Shown here in pieces: positions 47,619 to 59,091 of a stretch of DNA of 64,000 nt (the stretch's first letter is position 1; each line of letters begins with the position of its first letter). The notes beneath the pieces are model-generated. The model saw nothing but the letters and a program-made list of their open reading frames with translations. It was not told the origin of the DNA and ran no database searches. Both the position numbers and the translations under genes were made by a program. Source of the DNA: Amaurobius ferox (Eukaryota > Arthropoda > Arachnida > Araneae > Amaurobiidae); NCBI GenBank assembly GCA_951213105.1, contig OX578138.1, positions 91,542,914 to 91,606,913 on the forward strand, in the 5' to 3' direction.

Positions 47619-48626
47619 TGTTATATTGTAATTTTCAATTCCCAATATAACATTGCTATTTTGAAAGTGGAAGGGGATCTAAGAAGATGGTCCCTCATAC
47701 AGCGAGACAATTCATATAACGTTCCCTTAGACACAGCTGGACCGGACGTAGTTCGAGAGTGAAAAAGGGAGCTTCTCGTATTCACGTCAACACTAGGTAC
47801 TATATTAGACGAAAGGGGTTGAACCTCTTGACCCGAGAAGTCAATTAACTTCCTGATGGACATGGGAAAATGTTCGTGAGAACTTTCTGCTCGAAAAAGA
47901 CAATACTCAAATATCTGATATTTCAAGGGGGGCTTCGGCCAGTTAGATAGCCGGAAGGCGGAGTTATGTATTTACGGAACCAATGAGAGTCTGGGGGCCT
48001 AAGAGAGAGGGGAGAGATGAAGAGAGACTTAAACTTTTAAAATTTGAAAATCGAAGTGAAGGGGAGTTAATTTTTGGTGTGTGCTGAAAGGTGGTCGCAC
48101 TAGGGCGACGATAAGACAGAGCGCACCGGGGAAAGCCTTTCCTCCTGCCGATGAGAAGTTTCCAGCCGACGGTGATGTTCCGAGGTATGCAATTTCTTTA
48201 CATGTATTTTGCACGAAGGTCAATGGCCCAGTATGCTCTCACCCTCTCTCTCTATTAATTATGAAAAGTGTTAGGAGCAATAAAGGTTTTATTGGATTTA
48301 ATTAGGCAATTGTGTAATGTATGCCTCACGTGAAGTAGATGTTGATAAAGGAGATCTATCAGTATATGATTTGAAATATTGGTTCCGCGGCATGATTGTA
48401 AAATTAAATGAGTTGATACGAGGTCTGGAATATTAAACATGCATTGTGGAATTGTTGAATTTATCAAATATTAGTAATGGTTATCGCATAAATAAATGTT
48501 TATTTACTTTTGTTTAAAATTTGTCTCTTCATTTTTAGTTTCTTATTAGATGTATTTTAATTTACCCCACTTTACGAGATCGGTCTATATAGCGTCAATA
48601 CCTGGCGTGTGATGACTCACATATCA
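47619..48626 (+). repeat. Candidate 3' LTR of the Ty3/Gypsy element (1008 bp)
   Basis: Begins TGTTATATTG four bases after a purine-rich tract and ends GACTCACATATCA just before the Helitron sequence resumes with GACC. It contains AATAAA at about 48278-48283, compatible with a polyadenylation signal. Since no 5' LTR survives, the boundaries rest on the ends and flanks only. Confidence 0.5.
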
Positions 48627-50264
48627 GACCGTAATTGATATTATCCAGTCAAAAATGCAATGTCAATGAAATTTATTTTATATACATATTTTTATTAGAT
48701 TTAATAAAAATCGTATGACACATAACACATTGGATCCGTTGCTAAGCGACATGATACCATCTGCTTCAAATAAATTGATGGCAATCATGTCGTCTGAATA
48801 ATGTGATCTCCATGGAAGGTTTGGCGACATTTTCGTCTCCATGATATTTTTATGGATTTACAAATATTTTTATCAATTTAGTGACATTAAAAAAATTAGT
48901 TAAATGCGTTACTAAGTAGGATGGATGGACTGACCGACAAATGCTACAGAAACATCATTTCAGTACTCTATTCTAAAACAACAAATTTAATTTCATTGAT
49001 TTGGGTCATTTTTATTAATTTGGAGATATTTCCTCTAATTTAGTAAAGTTTAAGAAAAGTTACCAAGTTATTTAGAGATATTCCGCTAAATTCGTAGCTC
49101 TAAATTTGCAGATCTGAAGAATAAAATATCCATATCCCGTCTGTATATATACTAAATGAAAACACTAAAATTGTATTAGAAGATACATACATCCGTTCTA
49201 CTCTTTTTCTGCTTCAACAATCGGCTAAATGAATTTATTGGGTAAACACAATATATGAGTTTATTAGCTAAACACAATATATGAGCTTTGAAACCTCTTT
49301 GCTAAAATAAATAAAAGTGTGATGTACGCAGTTCGCAATATATATAATTAAAAAAACAATCAAACCGTTCATTTATTATGAGTTTATTAGCTAAACACAA
49401 TATATGAGCTTGAAACCTCTTTGCTAAAATAAATAAAAGTAATTTACGCAGTCCGCAATATATATAATTAAAAGAACAATTAAACCGTTTATTTATAAAA
49501 TATATTTTTACATCCATTTATTTATTATACAAATAGAAAAAATAATAATAATCATTAACAAACACATTTAATTCCATTCCTTTGCCGAGCAACATGATAT
49601 AAGATAGAATCTTCCTCATAAAATGCGAAATTAAATAACCATTTTAATTTCTTTATACTTCTAATCGTTGAGTAAAAGCTTGTGAAATACATGGAGGTTA
49701 ATACATGTAAAAACATGGAGGTAGATTTTTCCATTTAAATTCATGTTTCAAACAATTCATGCTTTCAGATAGTGACTATTTAATGCAAAAATCCTGCATC
49801 AAACTCAAAAATAAAGTTTTAATTCCCTTTGACGCTTTAAACAAACGATTTTTATCCTTTCCGTTTGGATAAACCACGGAGTTGGAGAGTAGAACTCCTA
49901 TAAAAAAAGTTACGTTTTTCATTAATATCTCGACAACCCCTGGTCTTAGAAACTTGAAACTTGGGCAAAATTTATGGGGGGCTATTTCAAGGCAACCCAC
50001 AAAATTTCATTAAATTCGGTTTAGCCGTTCTCTCGTGATGATGAGACAAACGAAAGTTTCGTTTTTTACTAATATCTCGAGAACCACTTGTCGAAAACCC
50101 AGACCATCCGTCTTGTCTAGAAATTCCAACCATAGACTAAATTTTAAGTGGGGCTATTTCTAGGCTACCCACAAAATTTCATCAAATTCGGTTCAGCCGT
50201 TCTCCCGTGATGATGGGACAAACAGACAGACAGACATACAGATTTTTAATTTTATTTATATAGA
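48627..50264 (-). mobile_element. Helitron unit 4, TC-side part
   Basis: Resumes with GACCGTAATTGATATTATCC and is collinear with unit 1 through the paired TATCTCGA(C/G)AACCAC repeats to the TC end at 50263-50264, next to host TTTCAAG. It contains a local duplication (49255-49360 repeated at 49376-49470). With 37424-38106 it makes a unit of about 2.3 kb. Confidence 0.8.
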
Positions 50265-51858
50265 TTTCAAGCGAGTTTCCTTCAATTCAAAAACGTATTC
50301 CCACTGAAGAATATATAATTTTGAGTATGTTTCCCATCAATTTAATAATTTAGTTACAGTTTGCATATATAACTTATATTTGCCTTGGAACTTATCAACG
50401 CCGTTGCAACAATCCTTCTAACTCTAAGAAGAGCTGTAAACGCTTTGAAAGTGTCAAATTCCTTATTGCGTTGAATGTATCTTGATAAATTCCACGATAC
50501 ACATGAATAATTTTCAATAACTCTTACATTCGTGATAACATAGGACTTCTGAGGATTTCACAGTAGTGATATGGGAAGATCTTTTGATACGATCCCAAGA
50601 GAATTAAATGAGCAGATTTCGAATTATTGCGCGTTGTAGCATTGAAATGATTAATAAGACAGGGTATCAACGTGGATTATGAATTGTTTACTTGATGTCT
50701 GAATTAAATCGCTCTGTTTCTACTTATTGCACAATATAATCAGATTCCGATTGATGTATAGAAATGCGTATTTGAATTAGGACTTGATCAAATTACGACA
50801 GCTTTAAATAAATGTAAGAACCATTTTTCTAGTGCAGCATTCAGAACTCGAGGGCCAGATTCACTCTTATTTGGATTGAATTGTTTACTTGATGTCTGAA
50901 TTAAATCGCAATATTTCTACTTATTTTACAATAAAATCGTATTGTGACTGATTAAAAAGCTATGTATTTGAATTACGAATTGTTCAAACTACTGCAGCTT
51001 CAAATGAATGTAAGAATCATTCTTTTAGTGCAGAATGCAGAATTAAAAGGACCAGTTTTACCTTATTTGGATCATGATCATCAATTTATCCATTAATTGC
51101 TCTGTACTATATGTAGTAAGGAAAGCTAGAGTAAAATATTTAATCACAAATAAAATTAGTGCGTGTTAGTTCTATATGTCAGATTGGTTGGGCTACACTG
51201 TATTATACTTTCTGGTTGGCACTCTCAGATGCACACTTAATCCAGGTTTGGGGTATATACACTCTTTTACTTCTCTCATTTTGTGCCCTATCATCTTCAG
51301 TGGATTAGCTGATGTCTAACACTGATAACTGGGATCCATCGTATCCACAAAACAGCTATTTGCTGCATTGTTATACTATTGGTGCTTGAATGCTTTGTTC
51401 AAAATGTCCTTGTCCTTTGAGCAAAGTCTTTGTATGTATTGGTATGAGCAGTCATTTTGAGAACCACGGTATAAACCAACAAAGTCAAACGTACACTCTG
51501 TTGGTACCGAATTAATATATGATTGATCTTAAAATAAACTGAACTACTGCGTATGGTTCATAGTCTCAAAAATATCCTATATGGGACGTTTCGAAGTGTG
51601 AATTTTTTTCTACTGTCCAGGATTCCATAATTCAAAAGATTCAGATAATTTATCTTAAATGCCACGAGAAATATAGATATAGTTTTACTTAATTTATTTT
51701 TTACTTTCTCATATTCTTATTTCATATTGAACGGAAGAAATGTTTAAAAATAAGTTCAAATTTGAAATTTTGGCGGAAAAGCACGTATTTCAGAATATCT
51801 TGACCTCAGTTCGAATACTTATGAAATGCATTTCGTTTTGTATGAGCATATATAACAT
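50265..51858 (+). repeat. ~2.07 kb duplicated segment, copy B, right part
   Basis: Continues exactly where 31585 left off and follows copy A from 26545 to about 28168, including the ~212-bp internal duplication. Differences are scattered substitutions and small indels. Confidence 0.88.
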
Positions 51859-51926
51859 GACATTCTGATAATTAGTTTATTGGTGACAGTGGTTTTAGTG
51901 ACCCCAGTTTTCTAATTTTCTAAACA

Positions 51927-53181
51927 ATGGATAAAAAATAATTTCGTGTGTTGATTAAACATTGTTTTTTGATGGGGGAAAAATACTGTTGAAGCCAAAC
52001 AGTGGGCTGATAAGCGTTATGGAGACTCTGCACCAGGGAAATCAACTATTATTGACTGGTATGCTGAATTTAAACGCGGTCGTACAAACACCGATGATGC
52101 TGAACGCTCTGGTCGCCCAAAATCGGCAGTTCCGGAAAACATTAAAAAAAGTCCACAAAATTTTTGAAAGACCGTAAAGTGGAGTTACGTGAGATAGCTG
52201 ACACCATAAAGATATCAGAAGGTAGTATGTTTACAATTTTACACGAAAATTTAAGTATGCGTAAGTTGCTTTCGAAGTGGGTGCCGCGTTTGCTCACACC
52301 GGACAAAAAAAACAACGCGTCGACGATTCAGAGCGCTGTTTGGAGCTGTTCAAGCGAGATAAGAAGGATTTCTTGCGTCGATATGTGACAATGGTGAAAC
52401 ATGGATCCATTACTGTACACCTGAATCAAAAAGATAGTTAGCTGAGTGGACAGCAGCCGGTGAAATTCGTCCAAAGCGACCAAAAGTCCAAAAATCAATT
52501 TCGGATAAGGTTATGGCATCCGTATTTTCGGACTCGCATGGTATTTTGTTCATCAACTAGCTTAAGAAAAGTAAAACTATCAATAACGAATATTATATGG
52601 CATTATTGGATCGATGGAGTGTAGAAATCAAGAAAAAACGGCCTCACATGCAAAAGAAAAAAGTGCTGTTCCACCAAGGCAATGCACTGTTTGAGACCCA
52701 GACAGTCCGACCTACCAGAAAGGTGTAAGGTAACCATATGGACGGCCGGAGAGTGCCACCCAATTTAGACCGGAACCCAGTGGGGGAGGCACCAACAGGG
52801 ACCGTACTCTCCTTCCCCTACCACCTACCTCTCGGAAGGAATTTCGGCAATGCCCCGTTGTTGTTGTTGTTACCCAGATCGTCCGACCCGCCACGTGTCA
52901 CAGGTCGATGAAAACTATGGTTAAATTGTATGAATTACGCTTCGAATTGCTTCCTCACCCACCGTACTCTCCAGATCTGGGGCCCCCAGCGACTACTGGC
53001 TTTTTGCAGACATCAAAAAGATGCTCCGGGGAAAGAAATTTGGCTCAAATGAAGAAGTGATTGCCGAAACCGAGGCCTATTTTGAGAGCAAAGATAAATC
53101 GTTCTACAAAAATTCATCGAAAAGTTAGAAGAGCGTTGGAATGAATGCATCACTCTTGAAGGAGAGTCTGTTGATGAATAA
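51927..53181 (+). pseudogene. mariner transposase pseudogene interrupted by a SINE-like insertion
   Basis: From an ATG at 51927, frames give FRVLIKHCFLMGKN, ADKRYGDSAP, RSGRPKSAVPENI, then VTMVKHG where mariners have a DETW block. Later come IRPKRPKVQKSISDK, VLFHQGNAL and, after an insertion, PHPPYSPDL, SDYWLFADIKKML and EERWNECITLEGESVDE before TAA at 53179-53181. The order and length (~345 codons without the insert) match mariner DD34D transposases. The first catalytic Asp position reads NGETW and the second reads HQGNA, so both Asp residues are replaced by Gly. Several frameshifts and stops are present. Confidence 0.85.
52690..52903 (-). mobile_element. SINE-like insertion in the mariner pseudogene
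   Basis: About 205-214 bp of GC-richer DNA splits the transposase between codons that align as ...GCACTGT and GTCACAGG.... On the minus strand it reads GGTCGGACGATCTGGGTAAC then AAC repeats, a unique body, and finally GGTCGGACTGTCTGGGTCTC. The GGTCSGACNGTCTGGGT motif is thus present at both ends. The same motif with an AAC tail is the whole of the insertion at 11623-11665. I infer a SINE (or short LINE) family whose 3' end is this motif plus an AAC tail. Confidence 0.55.
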
Positions 53182-53246
53182 AGTCGAATTTCTAAAAATA
53201 AAATATATTTTTCTTAGTTAGACAGGAGACTTGTTGAGTGGGCCTT

Positions 53247-53316
<70 letters not shown>
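53247..53316 (+). repeat. TA microsatellite
   Basis: About 70 bp of alternating TA with two interruptions, directly before the MITE at 53318. Confidence 0.9.
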
Positions 53317-53317
<1 letters not shown>

Positions 53318-53320
<3 letters not shown>

Positions 53321-53438
53321 GGTTGATTAAATAAAACTGGCCCGGAAAAGTTTTCTAATGATCTCCTTGCTGTTTAGATTACGTTTTCACGAAATTCCGA
53401 AAAAACTTTTCCGGGCCAGTTTTAATTTGACAACCCTG
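53318..53438 (+). mobile_element. 121-bp Tc1/mariner-type MITE
   Basis: The left end CAGGGTTGATTAAATAAAAC and following CTGGCCCGGAAAAG are the near-exact inverse of CTTTTCCGGGCCAG followed by TTTTAATTTGACAACCCTG at the right end. The TIRs are about 38 bp on a 121-bp element, with TA on each side. There is no coding capacity. Confidence 0.88.
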
Positions 53439-53473
53439 TATATAAAAATACAGGATATAAAATAAAACTTATT

Positions 53474-53676
53474 TAAATGTTAGCAATTTAAAGAAAATTT
53501 CGCCGAATGGATAAAAATTACTGCTAAATTAATTAAAATAACGAGTATTTGGAGGAATTTCCATATCTTGGAAAGAATATATATATCTAATATAAGAATA
53601 AACTATTTTGTTTTTACTGTAAACGTAGTAAATACATTGCATTATATAAAGAAAATCATGTGCTGCCCACATCAGA
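53474..53676 (+). repeat. Family R 3' fragment
   Basis: Matches the last ~200 bp of family R elements: AAAATTTCGCCGAATGGATA, CATATCTTGGAAAGAATATA and the terminal ATGTGCTGCCCACATCAGA. The 5' part is absent. Confidence 0.75.
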
Positions 53677-53785
53677 TTTTTGTATATAAGAAAAGTAATA
53701 ATGGAAGAAGAACTGTAAAAGATATAATTCTTAATTACTTCGTGTTATGAATTTTTCGTTTACCATATTTCTCACTTTAATGTTT

Positions 53786-53933
53786 ACTTTCCTTATAAAC
53801 ATATTATGTATAAGAAAAGTATTGTGACGAAGTCGAAAATTCGAATTCGAGTTTTCGACGGGAGATCACGTTTTAAGCATCCCTGAACACGAATCAACCG
53901 TTTTTGAGATGATTTCTGTGTGTGTGTGTGCGT

Positions 53934-53998
<65 letters not shown>

Positions 53999-54774
53999 TG
54001 AGTGAGTCTGTGGAGACGATAAATTATTAAAGAATGGATAGATTCGAATAATATTTGGTACGAAATTTACAATGCATGAATACTGGAACCGTAGTATTTT
54101 ATACGCAATCGGATGCTCAGAACTCCCCTAAATTTTTGAGTGAAATTTTGAAAAAATAACCAAAGAATTAAAACCTTTAATAAAATTACGTAAATAGTCA
54201 TTTCTTATGTAATTTTTCATTAGAAAGCGATTGACATAAATTTTAGAATGGTAGCATAAACCGTTCTTGAGATATTGCATATTATTCATATACATTATCA
54301 AAACATCATATAAAATAAATATATATATATATATCACCTATTGCGAGATACGTTCACTTTTCATACGTAATATCATGCCATAAATTGGGTGAAATATATC
54401 TCGTGAATCTAGCTAGTTCCATTCATGAGAAAAAATATTTTGGGTAATACTTTTGTATTCGAACGCCAATAGTCATTTATCTGCTATAAGAATAACTTAT
54501 TTCGCAATCCATAATGCTTGGTGAGATTATGACTTCGAATTTGGTGGAATGTCGCCCACTTGGCGATTTTTCAAATGTTGCCAAATTCACGAAAATTATT
54601 GCCAAATGGATAAAAATGACGCTAAATCAATGAAAATGACGACTAATTGACGAAAATTCAATATCTTGGAAAAAATATAAGTATAAACTGTAAAAATACC
54701 TTTTTTTTCTTTTTGCTGTAAAAGTAGTAAATTTATTGTATTATATAAGGAAAGTCATGTGCTGCCCACATCAG
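53786..54774 (+). repeat. Family R element, copy 4
   Basis: Full block order from ACTTTCCTTATAAACATATT to TGTGCTGCCCACATCAGA. The internal TG microsatellite is long (about 53916-53997). Confidence 0.72.
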
Positions 54775-55550
54775 ATTTTATTTTAATTATTTTAATTTCC
54801 AAAATATTTTATGACATGTTTTTAAATTTAAATTACTGCCATCTTCACACAATATTTCAATATATTTTAATGAGTTTTTGTTAAAATTATTTATTTTAAT
54901 GGAGTTTTTATACTCCGTTTTTACCGTTTTCTCTTTTGTTTATTTTTCTAATTTCTAACTGCTTGCATGAGTAATTGGGGATTTTAACGTTATATGTATT
55001 GCATTTAAGATCTATTTATTATTTTTCTAAAATTTTTTTATATAACCTTTTGATCTTACACTAATGGTGCTAATAGAAAAGCAGAGCTTAACTAATTTGA
55101 TTTATAAAATAGAAAGTAACATGTATCACTGTTAAAAGAATTACAATTATTAATCCAAACGTTTCTAATGATACTCCTATTTCCTTTGTGTCTTGTCCTT
55201 ATTAAATTACATTAAAGAAGAGTTTGACAAAGACTGAAAAAGGTAGCTTAAGATGCATGAAGGTCAATAAGCAACTGAATTAAATGACACGCTTATGTAG
55301 GAATTTGATTTATTGGTTCTGTTGCCATTTTTTTATCCTTGCTCGAACACAGTTCGTCTTGCTGGTCCTCTTATGTCCTGTTTTATAAAACTTCTGTTTA
55401 TATTTTATCTATCTACTTTTAGATTGTATGGATTCTATGTCGTGATGATGTTTGATTGATAGGCTGCAAAACTATCTCCTTTTTCCCTGTTTTCTAATTT
55501 CTAATAATTACGCAATGAGTTCAACTTAATTTTTATTTTATATACATGTA
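54775..55550. other. Unassigned intergenic DNA
   Basis: AT-rich with no recognised gene or repeat. Confidence 0.35.
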
Positions 55551-56267
55551 AAGGGTGTCCCAAAATTCACGCAATATGTAATTTTGATAGAAAACAAAAA
55601 TTGTAGACTTAAATTGTAGACTTAAAAATTGTAGACTTTTATTGATTCATAAAGTATACATTATAGGGTTATGAATGGAATTGCATACGGGATAAATGGC
55701 CTCCACGGCTTTGCTGGCACAAACGCACCCTTTTATTAAAATTTTCCATGACCGTTTTGCATAAATATGGCTGAATTTTGTTGATACAGCTCTGAATTTC
55801 CTCCCTCAAGACGTGGGTGTTTGTTGGCTTGCTGGCATACACCTTAGACTTAAAAAATCCAAAGAAAGAAGTCCAACGACGTTAAATCGCATGATCAGGG
55901 AGGCCAATTCTGGTCACTAAAATGGGACCATGAAATGACTCATGCAGTAATTGAATTGTTTATCGGGCTGTATGGCATGTGGCACTGTCTTGTTGAAACT
56001 ACATATCGTCCACATCCATATCTTGCAATTTAGGCACACAAAACTGGATTATCATGTAGCGATAGCAAGCACCATTAACTGATATTGCCTGACCTTAATT
56101 ATTTTTTAAATATTGCTCAACAATGAAAACGTGTTGTTCTTTCGTGTAGCGCTCCATTTTTAGTAACCCTAGACTGTCAGCTGGCACGCTAGCTTTTTTT
56201 TCGCTGCCAATACTTTATCGCCGAATTGGCGCAAAATTCAAATCTTGAATGAATTTTGGTACAACCT
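55551..56267 (-). pseudogene. Internally deleted mariner-like element with TIRs
   Basis: The ends AAGGGTGTCCCAAAATTCAC (55551) and, inverted, TAGGTTGTACCAAAATTCAT (from 56267) form ~24-bp TIRs. On the minus strand the transposase starts MERYTKEQHVFIVEQYLKNN and soon jumps to ACYRYMIIQFCVPKL. It then gives FQQDSATCHTAR (second catalytic Asp block), WTSFFGFFKSKVYASKPTN and KTVMENFNKRVRLCQQSRGG. Most of the DNA-binding half is deleted, and stops occur in the remainder. The family is the MERF/MERY-type IS630/Tc1/mariner transposases common in insects and arachnids. Confidence 0.72.
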
Positions 56268-56806
56268 ATATAAAATTTTCTCGTTCTTAAATGTTGTTAG
56301 TCCAATTAGTCTTTACCATTATAAGTTCGTTGTTATTTTACTGCTTAGTCTCATGCGGTAATAAAATAACAAAATTATACCAATCCCATGAACTCGAGGG
56401 TATTGAGGTCTTGAAGAATCAACACTAATACTATAGCGACGGAAGCTGTCATTTTGATCTCATAACTAATTTGAGAAACTATTCCTCCAAAACGGCTAAT
56501 CCCACTCCATTGAAATTTTATGCATTTTCTTATTTTCTTAAAGTTATTGAAAGCACAGAAGAACATTATTCTAGGCTTTATAATAAGAAAACAAATCAAC
56601 GATCTTCCTAGAAGAAAGGTAGCTGTCAAAATGGCCGCTAGAGAGATTTCACACGATGATGCAATCCAAATGCGGCGGTGCTACGTGCGCTACTGAAAGC
56701 CGTAAGAAAGATTGCATCGGCTTTTCAGCATTATTCGACATGTTTCAAAAACGAACAACGACTGTGCCCGTGCTGGATGTAAATTATTGCATACAATTTT
56801 GGCGCG
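56268..56806. other. Unassigned intergenic DNA
   Basis: No clear feature. An 84-codon minus frame at 56375-56629 has no recognised motif. Confidence 0.35.
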
Positions 56807-57232
56807 ATGTCTCGTGAGAGGCAACTGACTACTGATGAGTGTCTAGCACTTTTGCAGCAACTTAGAGAGAATTCCAGTTATAACGACGGTGATAGTGATG
56901 CAGATTTTGTAGTTTCTGGTGAAAATGAAATTGCAGAGCCCAGCTTCAGCTCCTCAAAGGAGCAAACATACTGTGGCGGTAACGATACTTTAAATTCAAC
57001 TCGCTTTCAACGCAGTACCTCTACTTCAGCAATTCTTCGTGCCAAAGATGGTACTGAGTGGAAAATATTGAATCAAATCACCGCTATTTTCGCTAGATTT
57101 GGTTCTCAAAATCTCGTGGGGAAAAAAAGGCCACCCCATCTCCGTATGCAAATAGAAATGTTGGAGGGAACGCTTATTACGAAAAATGTGTCGAAGAATT
57201 GTGTCGAAATCGACCTCTGCCCCTCGTTCTAG
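56807..57232 (+). pseudogene. piggyBac-like transposase N-terminal fragment
   Basis: A 141-codon frame from an in-frame ATG begins MSRERQLTTDECLALLQQL, continues through an acidic Ser/Asp-rich stretch, and reaches ILRAKDGTEWKIL. The N-terminal leader, acidic linker and KDGTxW box are typical of piggyBac-derived transposase N-termini. The catalytic core is absent downstream. A short host protein cannot be excluded, but the context argues for a fragment. Confidence 0.45.
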
Positions 57233-57954
57233 TAAGTTCAAAATATCCGTCCTTTTAGTATTAAAACATGCTAGTTCAAATGACATATGATAGAAGTAAG
57301 AGTATCTGACAGCCCATGTGGGATATGATATAATATTGCACTTTGTTATGCAAACAAGCTGCTTTGGAGGAATATATATTAGACACAAAGGGTCACTTTT
57401 AGAAGGGAACTCCCAGGGAAAAACTCCCGTAGGATTCAAAATAGCAGTCAATATTTTAAAATAACGTTTGAATACCGTTTTATTTTGTATGTTGACAACA
57501 TTATTAACTAAGGTTTTAATTCCAACTCATTTTTAGTACTAAAAACGATGGTAATCTTGGAAAAATAAATGTCCGATTGAAAATAGTCAATATTTTTTGA
57601 TTTTTTGACACTAATTTAGTACTTCTGAACAGGATGGTGACCTGACAAAATATGTCAGATTGAAACTGGTGGCTATTTATCAATATTAAAACTTATGGCT
57701 GATGAGAAATTATACAAATAATATGCAACAACTTTAATATTGCATAGTATTTTAATCGTAACTGAAGATATATAACGAAATTGCAGAATAGAATTCTGAA
57801 TCGAAAACGAAATTAAACTTTGCCGAATGTAATGGAATAAAATTGAATTTTGAAAGAGCGTTTCCTAAAATAAAATTTAGAAGAAATGAATTAATAAATG
57901 GGAGCAAGTAGCTCATAATAGTAAGTACAATGTATTAAGTACCCGTCAGATATA
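57233..57954. other. Unassigned intergenic DNA
   Basis: No piggyBac core domain, gene or structured repeat recognised before the Tc1 terminal repeat. Confidence 0.35.
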
Positions 57955-58056
57955 CTGTAGTGACCAAAATTGTGGAAACCTTTTGGAAAAAGTCTATTTT
58001 TGAGGTTTGATGGCAGATAACACCACTTTATTTTGTACCAATACCAAAAAATTATA

Positions 58057-58776
58057 TAAGTGGCCCAAATTTGGGCACCCTAAGCATTTTAATTATTGTA
58101 ATGTTTGTTTTAGCAGATAAAATTTGAAAATTGGTGGATGTATTCTCCTTGCAAGGGGTAACAGGGAAAAATGATAATTGAGTTAAAAACATCAGATAGG
58201 TGCTAATAATGGACAGTACACATGTTGGGATGCTATGCCCATATTTGGAACCTTTGCACCTAATATGGGCACCCTTAAAAATTATGCTAAAAAAACCTTA
58301 AATCAACGTAAAACTTTAATCAGAGTCGGCACAAGATGGACTTATAAAAATATAAAATTTTTCCTTACTTGTAAGGCCACAACATTCTTCATGTACCCAA
58401 ACACGGCACGTATTACACTGTATCACGTCTAATTGTTTTCTCTTGACGACACAGTACACAAAAGCAGGACTCTTTTGAGCTGGATACACCACTGCAGAAC
58501 GTCTGAGCTGCAACAGTTGATATTACATTTGTCTTGGGTTTAAGTTTGGGTGCTGATTTCGGCTTAGCTACTCGTTTGGACTTGCCAGCCATTTTATGCG
58601 TGGGAACCTTTTTCTCTGGAAAAAGCGATTTCACCAGTCTTACTGCTCGATAATTCAAAGCTTTTTTTCTGTTGGTCGTTTTAAAATATCGGAGATAAAT
58701 AATTGATGAATACCTGTATCTTTTTACAGCAGTGTCCATATTAGGTGTACTGCCCATATTTGGATTACTTACCTTA
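58057..58776 (-). mobile_element. PHD-finger-bearing element nested in the Tc1 left TIR
   Basis: Ends TAAGTGGCCCAAATTTGGGC (58057) and, inverted, TAAGGTAAGTAATCCAAATA with TGGGCAG following (from 58776) are imperfect TIRs. The Tc1 TIR is continuous when this ~720 bp is removed, and TA lies at both junctions. On the minus strand an ATG-led segment with a basic Lys/Pro-rich stretch (SKRVAKPKSAPKLKPKTN) reaches ESCFCVLCRQEK. After a frameshift come QCNTCRVWVHEECCGL and the final SPSCADSD, a PHD finger as in pogo/Tigger-like transposase C-termini. The catalytic core is missing, so this is an internally deleted derivative. Confidence 0.6.
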
Positions 58777-59091
58777 TAATGGTAAGTTAATTTAATCAAG
58801 ATTGTAATGCAATAACATTTGTTCAATTACTTGTCTTCTATCAAAAGTTATAGCCAAATAACCAGAAAAAAGAAGCACAATTTGCCTAGTTTAGATGGCG
58901 TAGCTTTCCTTCATTTGAATGTAGCCAATGATCATGAGTGTTTAGAGAATCAATCAGGTGTCAGATTGTTTTGGAAATGAGCCAACAGGTCACAGGTCAT
59001 TTATCAGTGTGTTATGTGATTGCTATCAAGTTGGTTGGTTTGTTGTGTTCTTTGAACTAGTGAGCTTGTAAAACGTAATAAAATTAAAGAA

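Larger units (their letters stand above)
38107..48626 (+). mobile_element. Ty3/Gypsy LTR retrotransposon with intact gag and pol; 5' LTR apparently deleted
   Basis: Helitron unit 4 is interrupted between 38106 and 48627, with GACC on both sides (38103-38106 and 48627-48630), which fits a short target duplication. The left end begins TGTTATAT, and a matching TGTTATAT at 47619 follows a purine-rich tract (47600-47614), marking a candidate 3' LTR that ends CATATCA. Between them lie gag, pol and about 3.4 kb of non-coding DNA. Only 479 bp separate the left end from the gag ATG, and no copy of the 3' LTR sequence is seen there, so the 5' LTR is missing except perhaps its first 8 bp. No env-like frame exists. 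Confidence 0.7.

Noticed and set aside
47460..47762. 100-codon plus frame near the 3' LTR
   Set aside because: It overlaps the purine tract and the LTR start and has no recognised domain; likely chance.
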